This document shows, in pieces, positions 31,784 through 43,100 of a stretch of DNA of 48,631 bases. The notes beneath the pieces were generated by a model. That model saw nothing but the letters and a program-made list of their open reading frames with translations. It was not told where the DNA came from and ran no database searches. Numbering within the stretch: position 1 is the first letter of the stretch; each line of letters opens with the position of its first letter. The position numbers and the translations under genes are program-made. The stretch spans positions 1 to 48,631 of the forward strand of contig DAISIT010000013.1 of the NCBI GenBank assembly GCA_036821845.1. The letters run 5' to 3'. Origin of the DNA: JAEUMD01 sp937950105. GTDB lineage: Bacteria > Pseudomonadota > Alphaproteobacteria > Rhizobiales > Hyphomicrobiaceae.

Positions 31784-33526
31784 ATGGCAAGGATCGACCA
31801 GCCGGATCGCACGCCTCCCGCCGCGGGTACGCCCGGGTTCGCCGAACGCTTTGCCGCGCACCTGCTGGCGAAGGGCGTCATCGACGAAGTGACGCTACAG
31901 CGCGCACAGCGTGCCATGCGCGACAGCGGCGAGCGCCTCGACATCGTGCTGACGCGCCTCGGTCTGCTCGGCGAAGCCGAGACGACACGCGAGCTTGCGG
32001 CGATGCTCGGCCAGCCGCTCGCCGCTGCCAGCGATTTCCCGGCGGCACCGCTGCCGCTCGAGGGCATCGATGCCGCCTTTCTCGTGCGCAACGGCATGCT
32101 GCCGCTGCGCGAGGCCGGCGATGCGGTCGAAGTCGCGATCGCCGATCCGCTCGCGACGGAGCTCGCCGCCGCCCTCGCCTATCGTCTCGGCCGCCCCGTC
32201 CGCACCCTGGTCGCCCCGCCCTCCGACATCGGCCACGCGCTGAGCCGCCTCTATACGGCCGCTCGCTCGACCAACGATGGCAGCGCCACGGCGAACGGCG
32301 AGACGCAAGCGCGGGCGAGCGAGGACGATGTCCGCCGGCTCGCCGATCTCGCCAGCGAGGCGCCCGTCATTCGCCTCGTCCACGATCTGATCGCCCGCGC
32401 CGTCGATGCACGCGCGTCCGACATCCACATCGAACCGACCGGCGACGGGCTGGTCGTGCGCCAGCGTATCGACGGATTGCTGCAGACGCCCGAGCGGCTG
32501 CCGATCGAATTCGCTGCGGCGATCGTCTCGCGCGTCAAGATCATGGCGCGCCTCGACATCGCCGAGCGGCGCCTGCCGCAGGACGGTCGCGTCAAGGCCA
32601 ACGTGCGCGGACGCGACATCGATCTGCGTATCTCGACCATGCCGACACTCAAGGGCGAAAGCGTCGTGATGCGCATCCTCGACCGCTCGTCGGTGGCGCT
32701 CGACTTCGCAACGCTCGGCTTCTCGGGCGCATTGCTCGATACGCTGATGCGGCTGCTCGACGAGCCGAACGGCTTGCTGCTCGTGACGGGGCCGACCGGC
32801 AGCGGCAAGTCGACGACGCTCTATGCCGCCCTCGACCGGCTGAACCAACCGTTCCGCAAGACCTTCACGGTGGAAGACCCGGTCGAATATCAACTCGCGG
32901 GCGCCGCACAGGTGCAGGTGCAGCCGCGCATCGGGCTCGACTTCGCGGCGGCGCTGCGCTCGATTCTGCGCCAGGACCCCGACATCATCATGGTCGGCGA
33001 AATCCGCGACATCGAAACCGCGGAGATGGCTGTGCAGGCGGCGCTGACGGGGCATCTCGTGTTGTCGACGCTGCACACCAACAGCGCCGCCGCGTCCATC
33101 CCGCGCCTGATCGACATGGGAGTCGACGATTACCTGATCGCCTCGACGCTGAAGGGCATCCTCGCGCAGCGTCTGGTGCGCCGGCTCTGCCCGGCGTGCG
33201 CGCGTCCCGCCGCGGCGAGCGCACCGCTGACGGCACTGGCGGCGCGTCTCGTTACGAACGTCAGCAACGATTTGACTGGCGTGCGCGAACCGGTCGGCTG
33301 TCCCGACTGCCGGCAGACGGGGTATGCCGGCCGCACGGTCGTCGCAGAATTGCTGGTCGTCGATGCCGCCGTCTCCGCGGCCATTGTCGCGGGCGCGGGC
33401 GAGGCTGCGCTCGCAGCAGCGGCGGCGGGCAGCGGCATGGCGAGCATGCTCGCCGACGGCGTCGGCAAGGTTTTGCGCGGCGAGACCACCCTCGACGAAG
33501 TCCTGCGCGTCACGCGAGGTGGATGA
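31784..33526 (+). CDS. gspE: Type II secretion ATPase GspE
   Basis: This cytoplasmic hexameric ATPase drives pseudopilus assembly. The 580-residue product has an N1E/MshEN domain (1-150), then the ATPase: ASDIHIEPT (Asp box), Walker A GPTGSGKST (336-344), His box and Walker B DPDIIMVGEIRD, and LSTLHTNSAAASIPRL. The zinc-binding loop of GspE is present with C469-P-A-C472 and C506-P-D-C509. Start taken at ATG 31784; the in-frame codons upstream (31547, 31727) overlap the divergent gspL promoter. Its stop overlaps the gspF start. Confidence 0.95.
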   Translation: MARIDQPDRTPPAAGTPGFAERFAAHLLAKGVIDEVTLQRAQRAMRDSGERLDIVLTRLGLLGEAETTRELAAMLGQPLAAASDFPAAPLPLEGIDAAFLVRNGMLPLREAGDAVEVAIADPLATELAAALAYRLGRPVRTLVAPPSDIGHALSRLYTAARSTNDGSATANGETQARASEDDVRRLADLASEAPVIRLVHDLIARAVDARASDIHIEPTGDGLVVRQRIDGLLQTPERLPIEFAAAIVSRVKIMARLDIAERRLPQDGRVKANVRGRDIDLRISTMPTLKGESVVMRILDRSSVALDFATLGFSGALLDTLMRLLDEPNGLLLVTGPTGSGKSTTLYAALDRLNQPFRKTFTVEDPVEYQLAGAAQVQVQPRIGLDFAAALRSILRQDPDIIMVGEIRDIETAEMAVQAALTGHLVLSTLHTNSAAASIPRLIDMGVDDYLIASTLKGILAQRLVRRLCPACARPAAASAPLTALAARLVTNVSNDLTGVREPVGCPDCRQTGYAGRTVVAELLVVDAAVSAAIVAGAGEAALAAAAAGSGMASMLADGVGKVLRGETTLDEVLRVTRGG

Positions 33527-34752
33527 TGGCCTCGTTCCAGTATCGCGCCTACGACGCCGGCGGGCGGCTGGTCAGCGGTCAGCTCGACAGCGCCACGCGC
33601 GAGACGGCACTCGACGCATTGCGCCGGCAGGGCGCGCTGCCGGTCGAGATCGCAGCGACGGACGCGACCGAAGGCCGATCGCGCTACGGCCTGTCGCTGC
33701 TCCGTCGCGGCACGCTCCCCGACGCGACACTCGCCCTCGTCATCCGCGAACTGGCGACGCTGCTCGAAGCCGATCTGCCGCTGGACGACGCGCTCCGCCT
33801 GATCGCGCTGCAACCGACACTCGACGCACGGGCGCGGCGCTCGGTCGACGGCGTGCTGCAGCGCGTGCTCGCCGGAACCAGCCTGTCGGAAGCCCTCGCA
33901 TCCGAAGCGCCCGCCTTTCCGGAAATCGTCGCGCGTCTCGTTGCAGCCGGCGAGCAGAGCGGCGGGCTGGCGCGTCCGCTGGCCGCACTTGCCAGCGATC
34001 TCGAGCGCCGCGTCGCCTTGCGCACGACGTTGCGCGATGCGTTGATCTATCCGCTCGTACTGCTCGCGGCCGCGGTCGTCGCGTTGAGCGTGGTCGTCGG
34101 CGTGCTGGTCCCGGCCATCGCCCCGCTGTTCGATGAAGCCGGCGTCGCTGCGCCCCCCGTGATCGCGGTGCTGCGCGATCTGCAAGCGCTGGTCGCCACG
34201 CGCTGGCCGTTGCTCGTCGCTGCGGTCCTCGCTTTGGTCGTGCTGCTGGCTCTGGCGGGAGAACGCGCCGGCGTCCGTCGTGGCGTCGATGCGCTCGTGC
34301 TACGCCTGCCGGTTGCGGGCCCGCTGGTGCAACGGCGCGAAACCGCGCGCCTCGCGGCGACACTGGCCACGCTGCTCGGCAACGGCGTCGCCATGCTCGA
34401 CGCCATGCGCATCGCCGGCACCGCGCAGACCAACAGCGTCTATCGCGCCGCCACCGCGGGCATGACCGAACGGCTGGCCAGCGGCAGCATGCTCTCCGGT
34501 GAAATTGCCGCGAGCGGGCTCTACGCCGAGCTGGCGCAGCGCATGATCGCCATCGGCGAGCGGACCGGCGATCTTCCGGGCATGCTGGCCCGCCTCGCTC
34601 GCATCGAGGAAACGGCCCTGCAGCGCGGCCTCGAGCGCATCGCCGGGCTGGTCGCACCGCTCCTCACCGTCGCCATCGGCCTGTTCGTCGGCGCCATCAT
34701 CCTGTCGGTCATGGACGCCGTCCTCGGCCTCAACGAGCTGGCGCTGCGATGA
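33523..34752 (+). CDS. gspF: Type II secretion inner-membrane platform protein GspF
   Basis: The 409-residue product starts MMASFQYRAYDAGGRLVSGQ, the standard GspF/PilC opening. Two T2SSF domains follow (about 65-190 and 265-390), with three membrane helices (about 170, 220 and 375-400). LREL-type ATPase-contact helices include VIRELATLLEADLPLDDALR, and the C-terminal helix reads LFVGAIILSVMDAVLGLNEL. GspF couples GspE to the pilus base. ATG overlaps the gspE stop, and its own stop overlaps the gspH ATG. Confidence 0.94.
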   Translation: MMASFQYRAYDAGGRLVSGQLDSATRETALDALRRQGALPVEIAATDATEGRSRYGLSLLRRGTLPDATLALVIRELATLLEADLPLDDALRLIALQPTLDARARRSVDGVLQRVLAGTSLSEALASEAPAFPEIVARLVAAGEQSGGLARPLAALASDLERRVALRTTLRDALIYPLVLLAAAVVALSVVVGVLVPAIAPLFDEAGVAAPPVIAVLRDLQALVATRWPLLVAAVLALVVLLALAGERAGVRRGVDALVLRLPVAGPLVQRRETARLAATLATLLGNGVAMLDAMRIAGTAQTNSVYRAATAGMTERLASGSMLSGEIAASGLYAELAQRMIAIGERTGDLPGMLARLARIEETALQRGLERIAGLVAPLLTVAIGLFVGAIILSVMDAVLGLNELALR

Positions 34753-35237
34753 CGGTGCGCGGATCACAACACCGGAGTGCGATGCCGGACCGCTGCGGCG
34801 ATGAAGGCTTCACGCTGTTCGAAATGCTCATCGTCCTGGCGCTGATCGCGCTGCTGGGACTGCTGGCGCTACCGCTCGCACGCGGCACGGCCTCGGCACG
34901 CGGCATCGACACGGCGACGCGCGATCTGGCGCGCAACCTCGCCGCTGCGCGATCCGACGCCATGCGCGATGCCGCCCCGCGCAGCGTGCTGCTCGACGCG
35001 CGCAACCGCCGCTGGCGACGCATCGAGCATGTGCGATGGACTGCCCTGCCTCATGGTGTCGGCATCGACGTCACCGCGCCGCGAAATGCCATCACCGCAT
35101 CCGGCGTCACGCGGCTCAGCTATTTCCACGACGGCAGCGCCAGCGGAGGAACCATCCGGCTGCGCGACGGCGCACGCCGCAGAGCGATCGCCATAGATTG
35201 GCTGTCGGGGCGCCTCACCGTGCGTGACGGAGGCTGA
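34749..35237 (+). CDS. gspH: Type II secretion minor pseudopilin GspH
   Basis: The 162-residue product has the prepilin cleavage motif GDEG-FTLFEMLIVLALIAL at residues 17-35. The rest is a small beta domain typical of GspH. It needs a prepilin peptidase (GspO/PilD), which is not encoded here. It starts at an ATGA overlap with gspF and is followed after 3 bases by gspI. Confidence 0.88.
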   Translation: MTVRGSQHRSAMPDRCGDEGFTLFEMLIVLALIALLGLLALPLARGTASARGIDTATRDLARNLAAARSDAMRDAAPRSVLLDARNRRWRRIEHVRWTALPHGVGIDVTAPRNAITASGVTRLSYFHDGSASGGTIRLRDGARRRAIAIDWLSGRLTVRDGG

Positions 35238-35240
35238 GAC

Positions 35241-35624
35241 ATGCGCGGCGACTCCGGCTTCACGCTCATCGAAACGGTCGTTGCTCTCGTCATCATGGCG
35301 GCGCTTCTGACGGTGCTCGCGAACGGGGCCGCTACGGGGTGGCGCGGCCTCGCCGCCGCGGAGCGGGAGCGGCGCGCGCTGGCGCTCGCCGAGAACGAGT
35401 TGCGCCGTGCCGGTCGCGAGTGGCCGCTCGAAGCCGGCACGCGCTCCGGCGCGAGTGGACCACTCAGCTACCGCCTCGATGTCAGCCCGCATGCCAGCAA
35501 CCTGCTGCGACCGCGATCTGCGCAGCGTCTTTACGAGGTCGCGGTCGAAGTGCGCTGGCGCGAGGGCTCCGGACCCGACCGGCGCGTCACGCTGACGACG
35601 CTGAAGCTGCGGGGGCCGTCATGA
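35241..35624 (+). CDS. gspI: Type II secretion minor pseudopilin GspI
   Basis: The 127-residue product opens MRGDSG-FTLIETVVALVIM, a class III signal with Glu at +5. GspI is the small component of the pseudopilus tip with GspJ and GspK. It starts 3 bases after gspH and its TGA overlaps the gspJ ATG (35621-35624), so translation is coupled. Confidence 0.88.
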   Translation: MRGDSGFTLIETVVALVIMAALLTVLANGAATGWRGLAAAERERRALALAENELRRAGREWPLEAGTRSGASGPLSYRLDVSPHASNLLRPRSAQRLYEVAVEVRWREGSGPDRRVTLTTLKLRGPS

Positions 35625-36271
35625 GGACCGCGCGCTCCGGCATGGCGCCTCCCCGCGCCGATGCCGGCTTCTCGCTGATCGAGTTCGTCGTCGCGCTGGC
35701 ACTTCTCTCGGCCATGCTGGCGCTTCTACCCGGCGCGTTGCAGCTCGCGCGGCGTGTCGCCGCCACCGAGCCGCGCATCGACCGGGAGACGCGCGTACAA
35801 GGCGCGCGTGATGCGCTCGCCCTGCACCTGTCGCGCGCCCTGGCTTTGTCGACGTCAACGGGTCGCGCACCGCCGGCCTTCACGGGCGAGCCGACCAGCC
35901 TGAGTTTCATCGCGCCGCCGCCACGCTCCGCCGCAGCCAGCGGCCTGCAGCGCTATCGCCTGTCTCTTTGGGCGCCGCATACACCGGGCCGTCGCGCGCA
36001 TCTCGTCCTCGCGACGCAGAGTATCGGGCCCGCGTTGTCGAGCACCGGCAGCGCACCCCCGGTGCTTTCGAACATCCTGCTCGAGGATGTGACGCAGCTT
36101 TCATTGCGCTATCTCGGGCGCGACGGAGAAGGTCCGCCGGGCTGGCGGACGGACTGGCGCGATCCCATCCGTCTGCCCCTGCTCGTCGAAATCACCTTGA
36201 CCCTGCGAGACGGCAGCGCATCGCGCCGCGAAGTTCTCGTCGTCGCACCGCGCCTCGGCGTTACGGGCTGA
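35621..36271 (+). CDS. gspJ: Type II secretion minor pseudopilin GspJ
   Basis: The 216-residue product has a prepilin motif (RADAG-FSLIEFVVALALL) about residues 12-32. The C-terminal domain has the length and beta-rich pattern of GspJ (LSFIAPPPR, VTQLSLRYLGRDGEG, DPIRLPLLVEITL). With GspI and GspK it initiates the pseudopilus. The longer frame from 35339 runs through gspI and is not used. It is the last plus-strand gene of the E-F-H-I-J operon. Confidence 0.86.
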   Translation: MRTARSGMAPPRADAGFSLIEFVVALALLSAMLALLPGALQLARRVAATEPRIDRETRVQGARDALALHLSRALALSTSTGRAPPAFTGEPTSLSFIAPPPRSAAASGLQRYRLSLWAPHTPGRRAHLVLATQSIGPALSSTGSAPPVLSNILLEDVTQLSLRYLGRDGEGPPGWRTDWRDPIRLPLLVEITLTLRDGSASRREVLVVAPRLGVTG

Positions 36272-36327
36272 GTTCGCTGCACGCGCGTGGATGCCGGGTC
36301 GCAAGCATCCAGCGTAATCAGCCCGCC

Positions 36328-36798
36328 TCACCAGCTGACGATATCCTGATCCTCGCCCGCGCCGCCCGGCGCGTTGTCGCGACCGAGCGTGAACACCTCG
36401 ACCTGCGCATTGCGACCCGGATGGCGATAGACGTAGGGCCGACCCCACGGATCGTTCAGGCCGTCACTGCGCTTGAGATAGGGGCCACGCCAGCGCGCCG
36501 CGTCACCCGGCGCCCGAACCAGCGCGACAAGCCCCTGCTGTTGCGGCGGAAAACCTCCGTTGTCGAGAGAGTAGAGTTCGAGCGCCGTCGAGATCGAACT
36601 GATCTGCGCGCGCGCGGTCTCCACCTTGGCGCGCCCCATGTAGCGCAACACCTGCGGGCCGGCGACCGTCGCGAGCATGGCGAGGATGCCGAGTACGACC
36701 AGCAGTTCGAGCAACGTGAAGCCCGCATCAGACGACGCACGCACGCCGCCTGCCGCTTGCTTGCGCCGCCGGACCACCTCGCTTGGCGAGCTACGCAT
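36328..36798 (-). CDS. gspG: Type II secretion major pseudopilin GspG
   Basis: The 156-residue product from ATG 36798 (MRSSPSEVVRRRKQ) has a prepilin motif DAG-FTLLELLVVLGILAML and the GspG globular domain (GRAKVETARAQISSISTALE, LYSLDNGGFP, GLNDPWGRPYVYRHPG) ending GEDQDIVSW. The calcium-loop region near the C-terminus is present. It is the main subunit of the pseudopilus. Unusually it lies on the opposite strand, convergent with gspJ, so it has its own promoter and can be expressed at a different level. Confidence 0.93.
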   Translation of the reverse strand: MRSSPSEVVRRRKQAAGGVRASSDAGFTLLELLVVLGILAMLATVAGPQVLRYMGRAKVETARAQISSISTALELYSLDNGGFPPQQQGLVALVRAPGDAARWRGPYLKRSDGLNDPWGRPYVYRHPGRNAQVEVFTLGRDNAPGGAGEDQDIVSW

Positions 36799-37112
36799 GA
36801 CCGCCGCTCCGCAGTCGTTCAAGGGCTTGCATTCGCGATGGAGAGCGCGGTCGCGTGCCCTCCTCCACATGGCACCAGTGTGGCTTCCATCCGGCCAGTG
36901 ATGACAGGGACCAAGGTCCGAAACAACCCGACGACCTCAGTCTACCGCATCATTGGACATCCTCACGTGGCGCAGACGACGGCCCGCTTCGATAATGAAA
37001 TCCTACTGGAGCGCCGGGCATTCCCCACAGCACCGCGGCATCCAGGCCCCCGCAGACCGCCGAAGCCGTCTGCGATCCGGAACAAGCGCTCACAGCGGCG
37101 CGGGAGGACACC
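36799..37112. other. Divergent intergenic region between gspG and the peroxidase gene
   Basis: These 314 bases must carry promoters for gspG and the giant peroxidase. GGGAGG at 37102-37107 is a strong ribosome-binding site five bases before the peroxidase ATG. I see no unambiguous promoter hexamers or palindromes. Confidence 0.5.
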
Positions 37113-40100
37113 ATGGCCGTCACGTTCAATGTCGCCGACCTGACCTTCATCCTGCAGCAGATCCAGATCGCCGAGGCCAACGCGACGACCGAGGACGCTA
37201 ACGGCGCTCCGGTCGCGGGCACGCCACTCTCCGAGCTGATCCCCAATGGTCTGCTGCCGTGGGGCCTGCGCACGGTCGACGGAACCTACAACAACCTCGG
37301 TGACGGCCGCGAAACGTGGGGCTCCGCCGACCAGCCGTTTCCGCGCCTGCTCGATCCGGTGTTCGATCCGGCCTACGCGCCAGAGAACACGTTCGTGGTC
37401 GACGGCGCCCCGCGCACGATCTCGAACCTGATCGTCGACCAGAGCTATCACAACCCGGCCGCCCTGATCGCAGCCTTCACCGCGATCGGCTCCGCCGATC
37501 CGAACGCCGACGCACAAGCCATCCTCGACGCCATCGTCACGCAGGCCGAGGCCGACGCTAATCTGGTGGCCGCGCAAACCACGCTGACCAACGCCAACGC
37601 AGCGTTGGCCGCAGCAGTCGTTCTCGACATGAGCGTGCCGGCGAACGTCGACACTCTGCAAGCCGCGATTGCGGCAGCCGGCGCCGCAGCCGACAATTTC
37701 GAACTGGCGCAATCCCTCGCCGCCGATCCGGAGGCCGGCCTGATGGCGCTCGCCGCCGAAATGGGCCTCACCATCAATCCCGACACCGGTACCGTGTTCA
37801 TTCCGAACATCGCGCCGGACGAGGGCATCTCGGCATCGTTCAACTCGATGTTCACGCTGTTCGGCCAGTTCTTCGACCACGGTCTCGACCTCGTCGGCAA
37901 GGGCGGCAACGGCATCGTGTTCATTCCGCTCCAGCCCGACGATCCGCTCTACGATCCGACGCCCGGCGCCAACAACTTCATCATCGTCACACGGGCAACG
38001 AACCAGCCGGGACCCGACGGCGTACTCGGCACCGCCGACGATATCCAGGAGCACAACAACTCGACGACGCCGTTCGTCGATCAGAACCAGACCTACACTT
38101 CGCACGCGTCGCATCAGGTCTTCCTGCGCGAATACGTGCTCGACGGCAACGGGCGTCCGGTCGCAACCGGTCATCTGCTCGAAGGCGATGCGGGGGGGCT
38201 CGCGACGTGGGCCGATATCAAGCAGCAGGCCGCAGAAATGCTGGGTATCCAGCTCACCGACGCCGATGTCACCAACGTGCCGTTGCTCGCAACCGACGAG
38301 TATGGCCGCTTCCTGCGCGGTCCCAACGGCTATGCGCAGGTCGTCGTGGATGTCGGCCTCGGCACCGACGGCATCGATGGCACCGACGACGACTACATCC
38401 TCGTCGAAGGCGATCCTGCGGCCAACGGCGGCCTCGGCATCTCTCTCACCGATGTCGGCGCGCTCGGCGGCACCGTCGTGCGCACCGGCCATGCCTTCAT
38501 CGACGACATCGCGCATGCTGCCGCCCCCTATGGCGACCACGACGGCAATCCTGGGACGCCGAACCAGCTGCTGACGGCTGACGCCGACGACGTGGCCGGC
38601 GGCTCGCTCGATCCGGTAGCACTCGGTGAGTACGATGACGAACTGCTCGACGCGCACTTCATCACCGGCGACGGCCGCGGCAACGAGAACATCGGGCTGA
38701 CAGCCATCCATCACGTCTTCCACTCGGAACACAATCGCCTCGCCGAGCAGGTCAAGGATATCGTCATCTCGTCCGGCGATCTCGACTTCATCAACCAATG
38801 GCTCGTGACGCCCCTCGCCTCGCTGGACGACATTCCCGCCGACATCGACACGCTCGACTGGAACGGCGAGCGCCTGTTCCAGGCGGCGCGCTTCGGCACC
38901 GAGATGCAGTATCAGCACATGGTGTTCGAGGAGTTCGCGCGCACCGTGAACCCGATGGTCGACCTGTTCGTCTTCAACCCGACCATGGACATCAATCCCG
39001 CGATCTTCGCCGAGTTCGCACACGTCGTGTACCGCTTCGGCCACTCGATGCTGACGGATACGGTCGACCGCCTCGACGCCGACGGCCAGACGACAGACGA
39101 CATCGGTCTCATCGAAGCCTTCCTCAACCCCATCGAGTTCCTCGAAGGCGGCACAGTGACGGCCGATCAGGCCGCCGGCGCCATCATCCGCGGCATGTCG
39201 CGTCAACTCGGCAACGAGATCGACGAGTTCATCACCGACGCCTTGCGCAACAACCTGCTCGGTCTGCCGCTCGACCTCGCGGCAATCAACATCGCGCGCG
39301 GCCGCGATACCGGGATGCCGTCGCTCAACGAGGCACGCGCACAGCTGTTCTCGGCGACGCAGAGCGAATGGCTGCGTCCGTACACGAGCTGGGCCGACTA
39401 TGCCGCCAACATCTCCAACCCGGCATCGATCATCAACTTCATTGCTGCCTACGGCACCCATGCCACGATCACCGGCGCGACGACGCTCGAGGAGAAGCGC
39501 AACGCCGCCATGGAACTCGTGCTGGGCATCGACGCCGATAATGACGGCGATGTCGCTGATGGCGCCACCGCGCAGGACATCCAGGACTTCCTCAACGGAA
39601 CCGGCGCCTATGCTGCCGACCTCGGTGGCCTCAACGACGTGGATCTCTGGATCGGCGGCCTCGCGGAAGCCATCCTGCCGTTCGGCGGCATGCTCGGCTC
39701 GACCTTTACCGCTGTATTCGAGGCGCAATTGCAGAATTTGCAGAACGGCGACCGCTTCTACTACCTGTCGCGCACCCAGGGCATGCACTTCCTGACCGAG
39801 CTCGAGAACAATTCGTTCACCTCGATCATCATGGCCAACACCGACCTCGGTGCTCCGGGCCACACCCACCTTCCGGGACTGGTGTTCGCGACGCCGCAGT
39901 TCACGCTCGAGGTCAACCAGGCGCTGCAGAACACGCCCGACCCGGTCAACGACGATCCCAACGTCATTCTCGACATGGTCGAGCGCGGCACCGGCGTGCT
40001 GCTCGATGGCACCGTCTACGACAACATGCTGGCCTTCCACGGCGGCGAGCACGTGGTGCTCGGCGGTACCGACGGTACCGACATCCTGATCGGCGACCTC

Positions 40101-43100
40101 GGCGACGACACCATCTGGGGCGACGGCGGCGATGACTACATCATCGGCGGCCACGGCATCAACCGCCTGCACGGCGGCGACGGCGACGACATCATCTGGG
40201 GCGGCGGCGATCCCGAATTCATCCACGGCGAAGCCGGCGACGACGTCATCCACGCCGGCAACGGCCTCGGCGATCTCGTCTTCGCCGGTGATGGCAACGA
40301 CTTCGTCGTGGCTGGCGAGGATGGCACGGAGGTGTTCGGCGCCCAGGGCAACGACTTCATCCTCGGCACGCCCGACGTGGACTTCCTGCTCGGCGGCGAG
40401 GGGGACGACTGGATGGAAGGCGGCGAAGGCTTCGACACGCTGGCGGGCGACAACTCCGAGCTGTTCTTCAATTCGACTGTCATCGGCCACGACGTCATGT
40501 TCGCCGGCACCAACGAGAACGATTTCGATGCCGAAAGCGGCGACGACATCATGGTGCAGGGCGAGTCCGTCATGCGCAACGAGGGCATGCTCGGCTTCGA
40601 CTGGGTGACATTCCAGGAGCACACGTTCGGCGTCACCGTGAACATGAACGTGCGCATCTTCACGACGGTGTTCGACGATATCCTGCGCAACCGCTTCGAC
40701 CGCGTCGAGGCGCTCTCCGGTACCGGCTTTGACGACATCATCATCGGCGACGACCGCGTCTCGCCCGACGGCCCGTTCAACCAGGTCCTGCCGGTCAACG
40801 AGCAATCCCTGGAGGGTGACGAGCTGACGCGCGAAGGCGTCGAGCGCATCAGCGGTCTGCAGGAAATCCTCGGCCTCAGCGACATCCAGCTCGCCGCATT
40901 CGCTCCGACGGCGACGGTGTTCGACGACGGCAACATCCTGCTCGGCGGCGGCGGCAGCGATACCATCTCCGGCAACGGCGGCGACGACATCATCGACGGC
41001 GACGCGCATCTGCACGTCCGCATCGGTGTGCACGCGATCATCGGCGGCGTCAGCGTCGAGATCGGAACGGCTCCCAGCATGCAGGGTATCGTCGAAGTCT
41101 ACGACGCGTTCCTCAGCGTGATCGCGGATGGCGAAACCCAGCCGCTCGGTGCGCTCGACGGCCGGCCGCTGGACGACCTGATGTTCGAGCGCGCCATCGA
41201 CGGCGAGAATCTGCACATCGTCCGCGAGATCCTCGACGGCGGCCAGACCGGCGACGTCGACATCGCCACCTTCCGCGGCAACCAGGCCGACTACATCATC
41301 ACGTTCAATGGCGACGGCACCATCACGGTCGTGCACAACATCGTGCCGGGCGGCGGCGGCAACGCCATCTTCGACGGCACCGATACGCTACGCAACATCG
41401 AGGTTCTGCAGTTCGCCGACGGCATAGTGCTGAACGGCGTCACCAACGCCGCACCGACCGGCGCCCCGGCTCTGATCGACAGCAACGGCGGTCTGGCTGT
41501 GGTCGGCGACACCTTCACCGTAGCGCTCGGCACGCTCACCGATGCCGACGGCGTGCCCGCCGTGTCGTCCTTCGTCGTCGCCTGGCAGGTCGAGCAGACG
41601 CCTGGTCTCGGCGACTGGATCGCCATCGAAGACCCGATCACCGAAGCGCCGATCACCGGCCTTTCGTTCACGCCAACCGCGGCCTTCGCTCTGGACGGAC
41701 TGCGTATTCGCGCCCAGGTCACCTACGTGGGCGTCAACAATGGCGTGCCTGAAGTCGTATTCACGAACGCGAGCAACGCGCTCATTGCGCCGCCCGTGTC
41801 CACGACGCCGACAGCCGGAGACGACGTGCTCACCGGCACTCCCGATCCCGACACGCTCGACGGCCTCGCCGGCAACGACCAGATCTTCGGCCTCGGCTCC
41901 AACGACATCCTGATCGGCGGCGCCGGAAACGACCTGCTCGACGGTGGTGAAGGCTCCGACACCGCATCGTTCGCCGCGCTCGTTACAGCGGTCGCGGTGG
42001 ATCTCGCGCTCGGCGGTCCGCAGAATACCGGCGACGGCACCGATACGCTGATTTCGATCGAGAACGTTATCGGTGGCAGCGCAGGCGATCAGCTCCAGGG
42101 CAACGCCGAAGCCAATATCCTCGAGGGTCGCGGCGGCTCGGACTCGCTGAACGGCTTGGGAGGTAATGACACGCTGCTTGGCGGAGAGGGCATCGATCTT
42201 CTGTTCGGAGGCACCGGCAACGACGTACTGAATGGCGGTGGAGACAGCGACCTGATCGATGGCGAAGACGGTAACGACACCGTGAGCTTCGAAGACAACG
42301 CATCCGGCGTCACCGTTGATCTCAACCCAGAGTTCGGTTTCTCGAGCGAGGGCGACTCCATCAGCAATGTCGAGAACGCCATCGGCGGCAGCGGCCACGA
42401 TACGATTTACGGCTCGTTTGAGGACAACGTAATCGAAGGTGCCGAGGGTGCTGATCATCTACGCGGCGCCGACGGCGTCGACATGCTCAACGGCGGCTCA
42501 GGCAACGATTGGCTCGTGGGTGAGGCCGGTGCCGACGTGATCGACGGCGGCGACGACGTCGATAGCGCAGGATACGGAACTTCCAACGCCGCCGTCTCTG
42601 TCAACTTGTCGACGGGCGTCAACAGTGGCGGGCATGCTGCTGGCGATCAGCTGTTGAACATTGAGAACGTATCGGGCTCGATTTTCGATGACCATTTGAC
42701 AGGCGACGGGCTAGACAACTGGCTTTGGGGGCAGTCCGGTCACGACATCGTGCGAGGCGGGGATGGCGCAGACACGATTGAAGGCGGATCGGGGGGTGAC
42801 TGGCTGGTGGGAGAGGCCGGCGCAGATGTGATCGACGGCGGCGACGACGTCGATAGCGCAGGATACGGAACTTCCAACGCCGNNNNNNNNNNNNNNNNNN
42901 NNNNNNNNNNNNNNNNNNNNNNNNNNNNNNNNNNNNNNNNNNNNNNNNNNNNNNNNNNNNNNNNNNNNNNNNNNNNNNNNNNTGCTGGCGATCAGCTGTT
43001 GAACATTGAGAACGTATCGGGCTCGATTTTCGATGACACCCTGACCGGCGATACGGGCAACAATTTACTGATGGGCCAGAATGGCAACGACATACTCAAC

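Noticed and set aside
31012..33522. Long plus-strand frame leading into gspF
   Set aside because: Upstream of 33523 it is a shadow of gspL (antisense) and gspE (other frame) with Arg/Ala-rich translation; only the gspF part is family-like.
36963..41336. 1457-codon open frame antisense to the peroxidase gene
   Set aside because: It is the mirror of a GC-rich, Gly/Asp-repeat coding sequence. Its translation is Val/Asp/His-rich with no domain, and the plus-strand gene has catalytic motifs and a strong ribosome-binding site.
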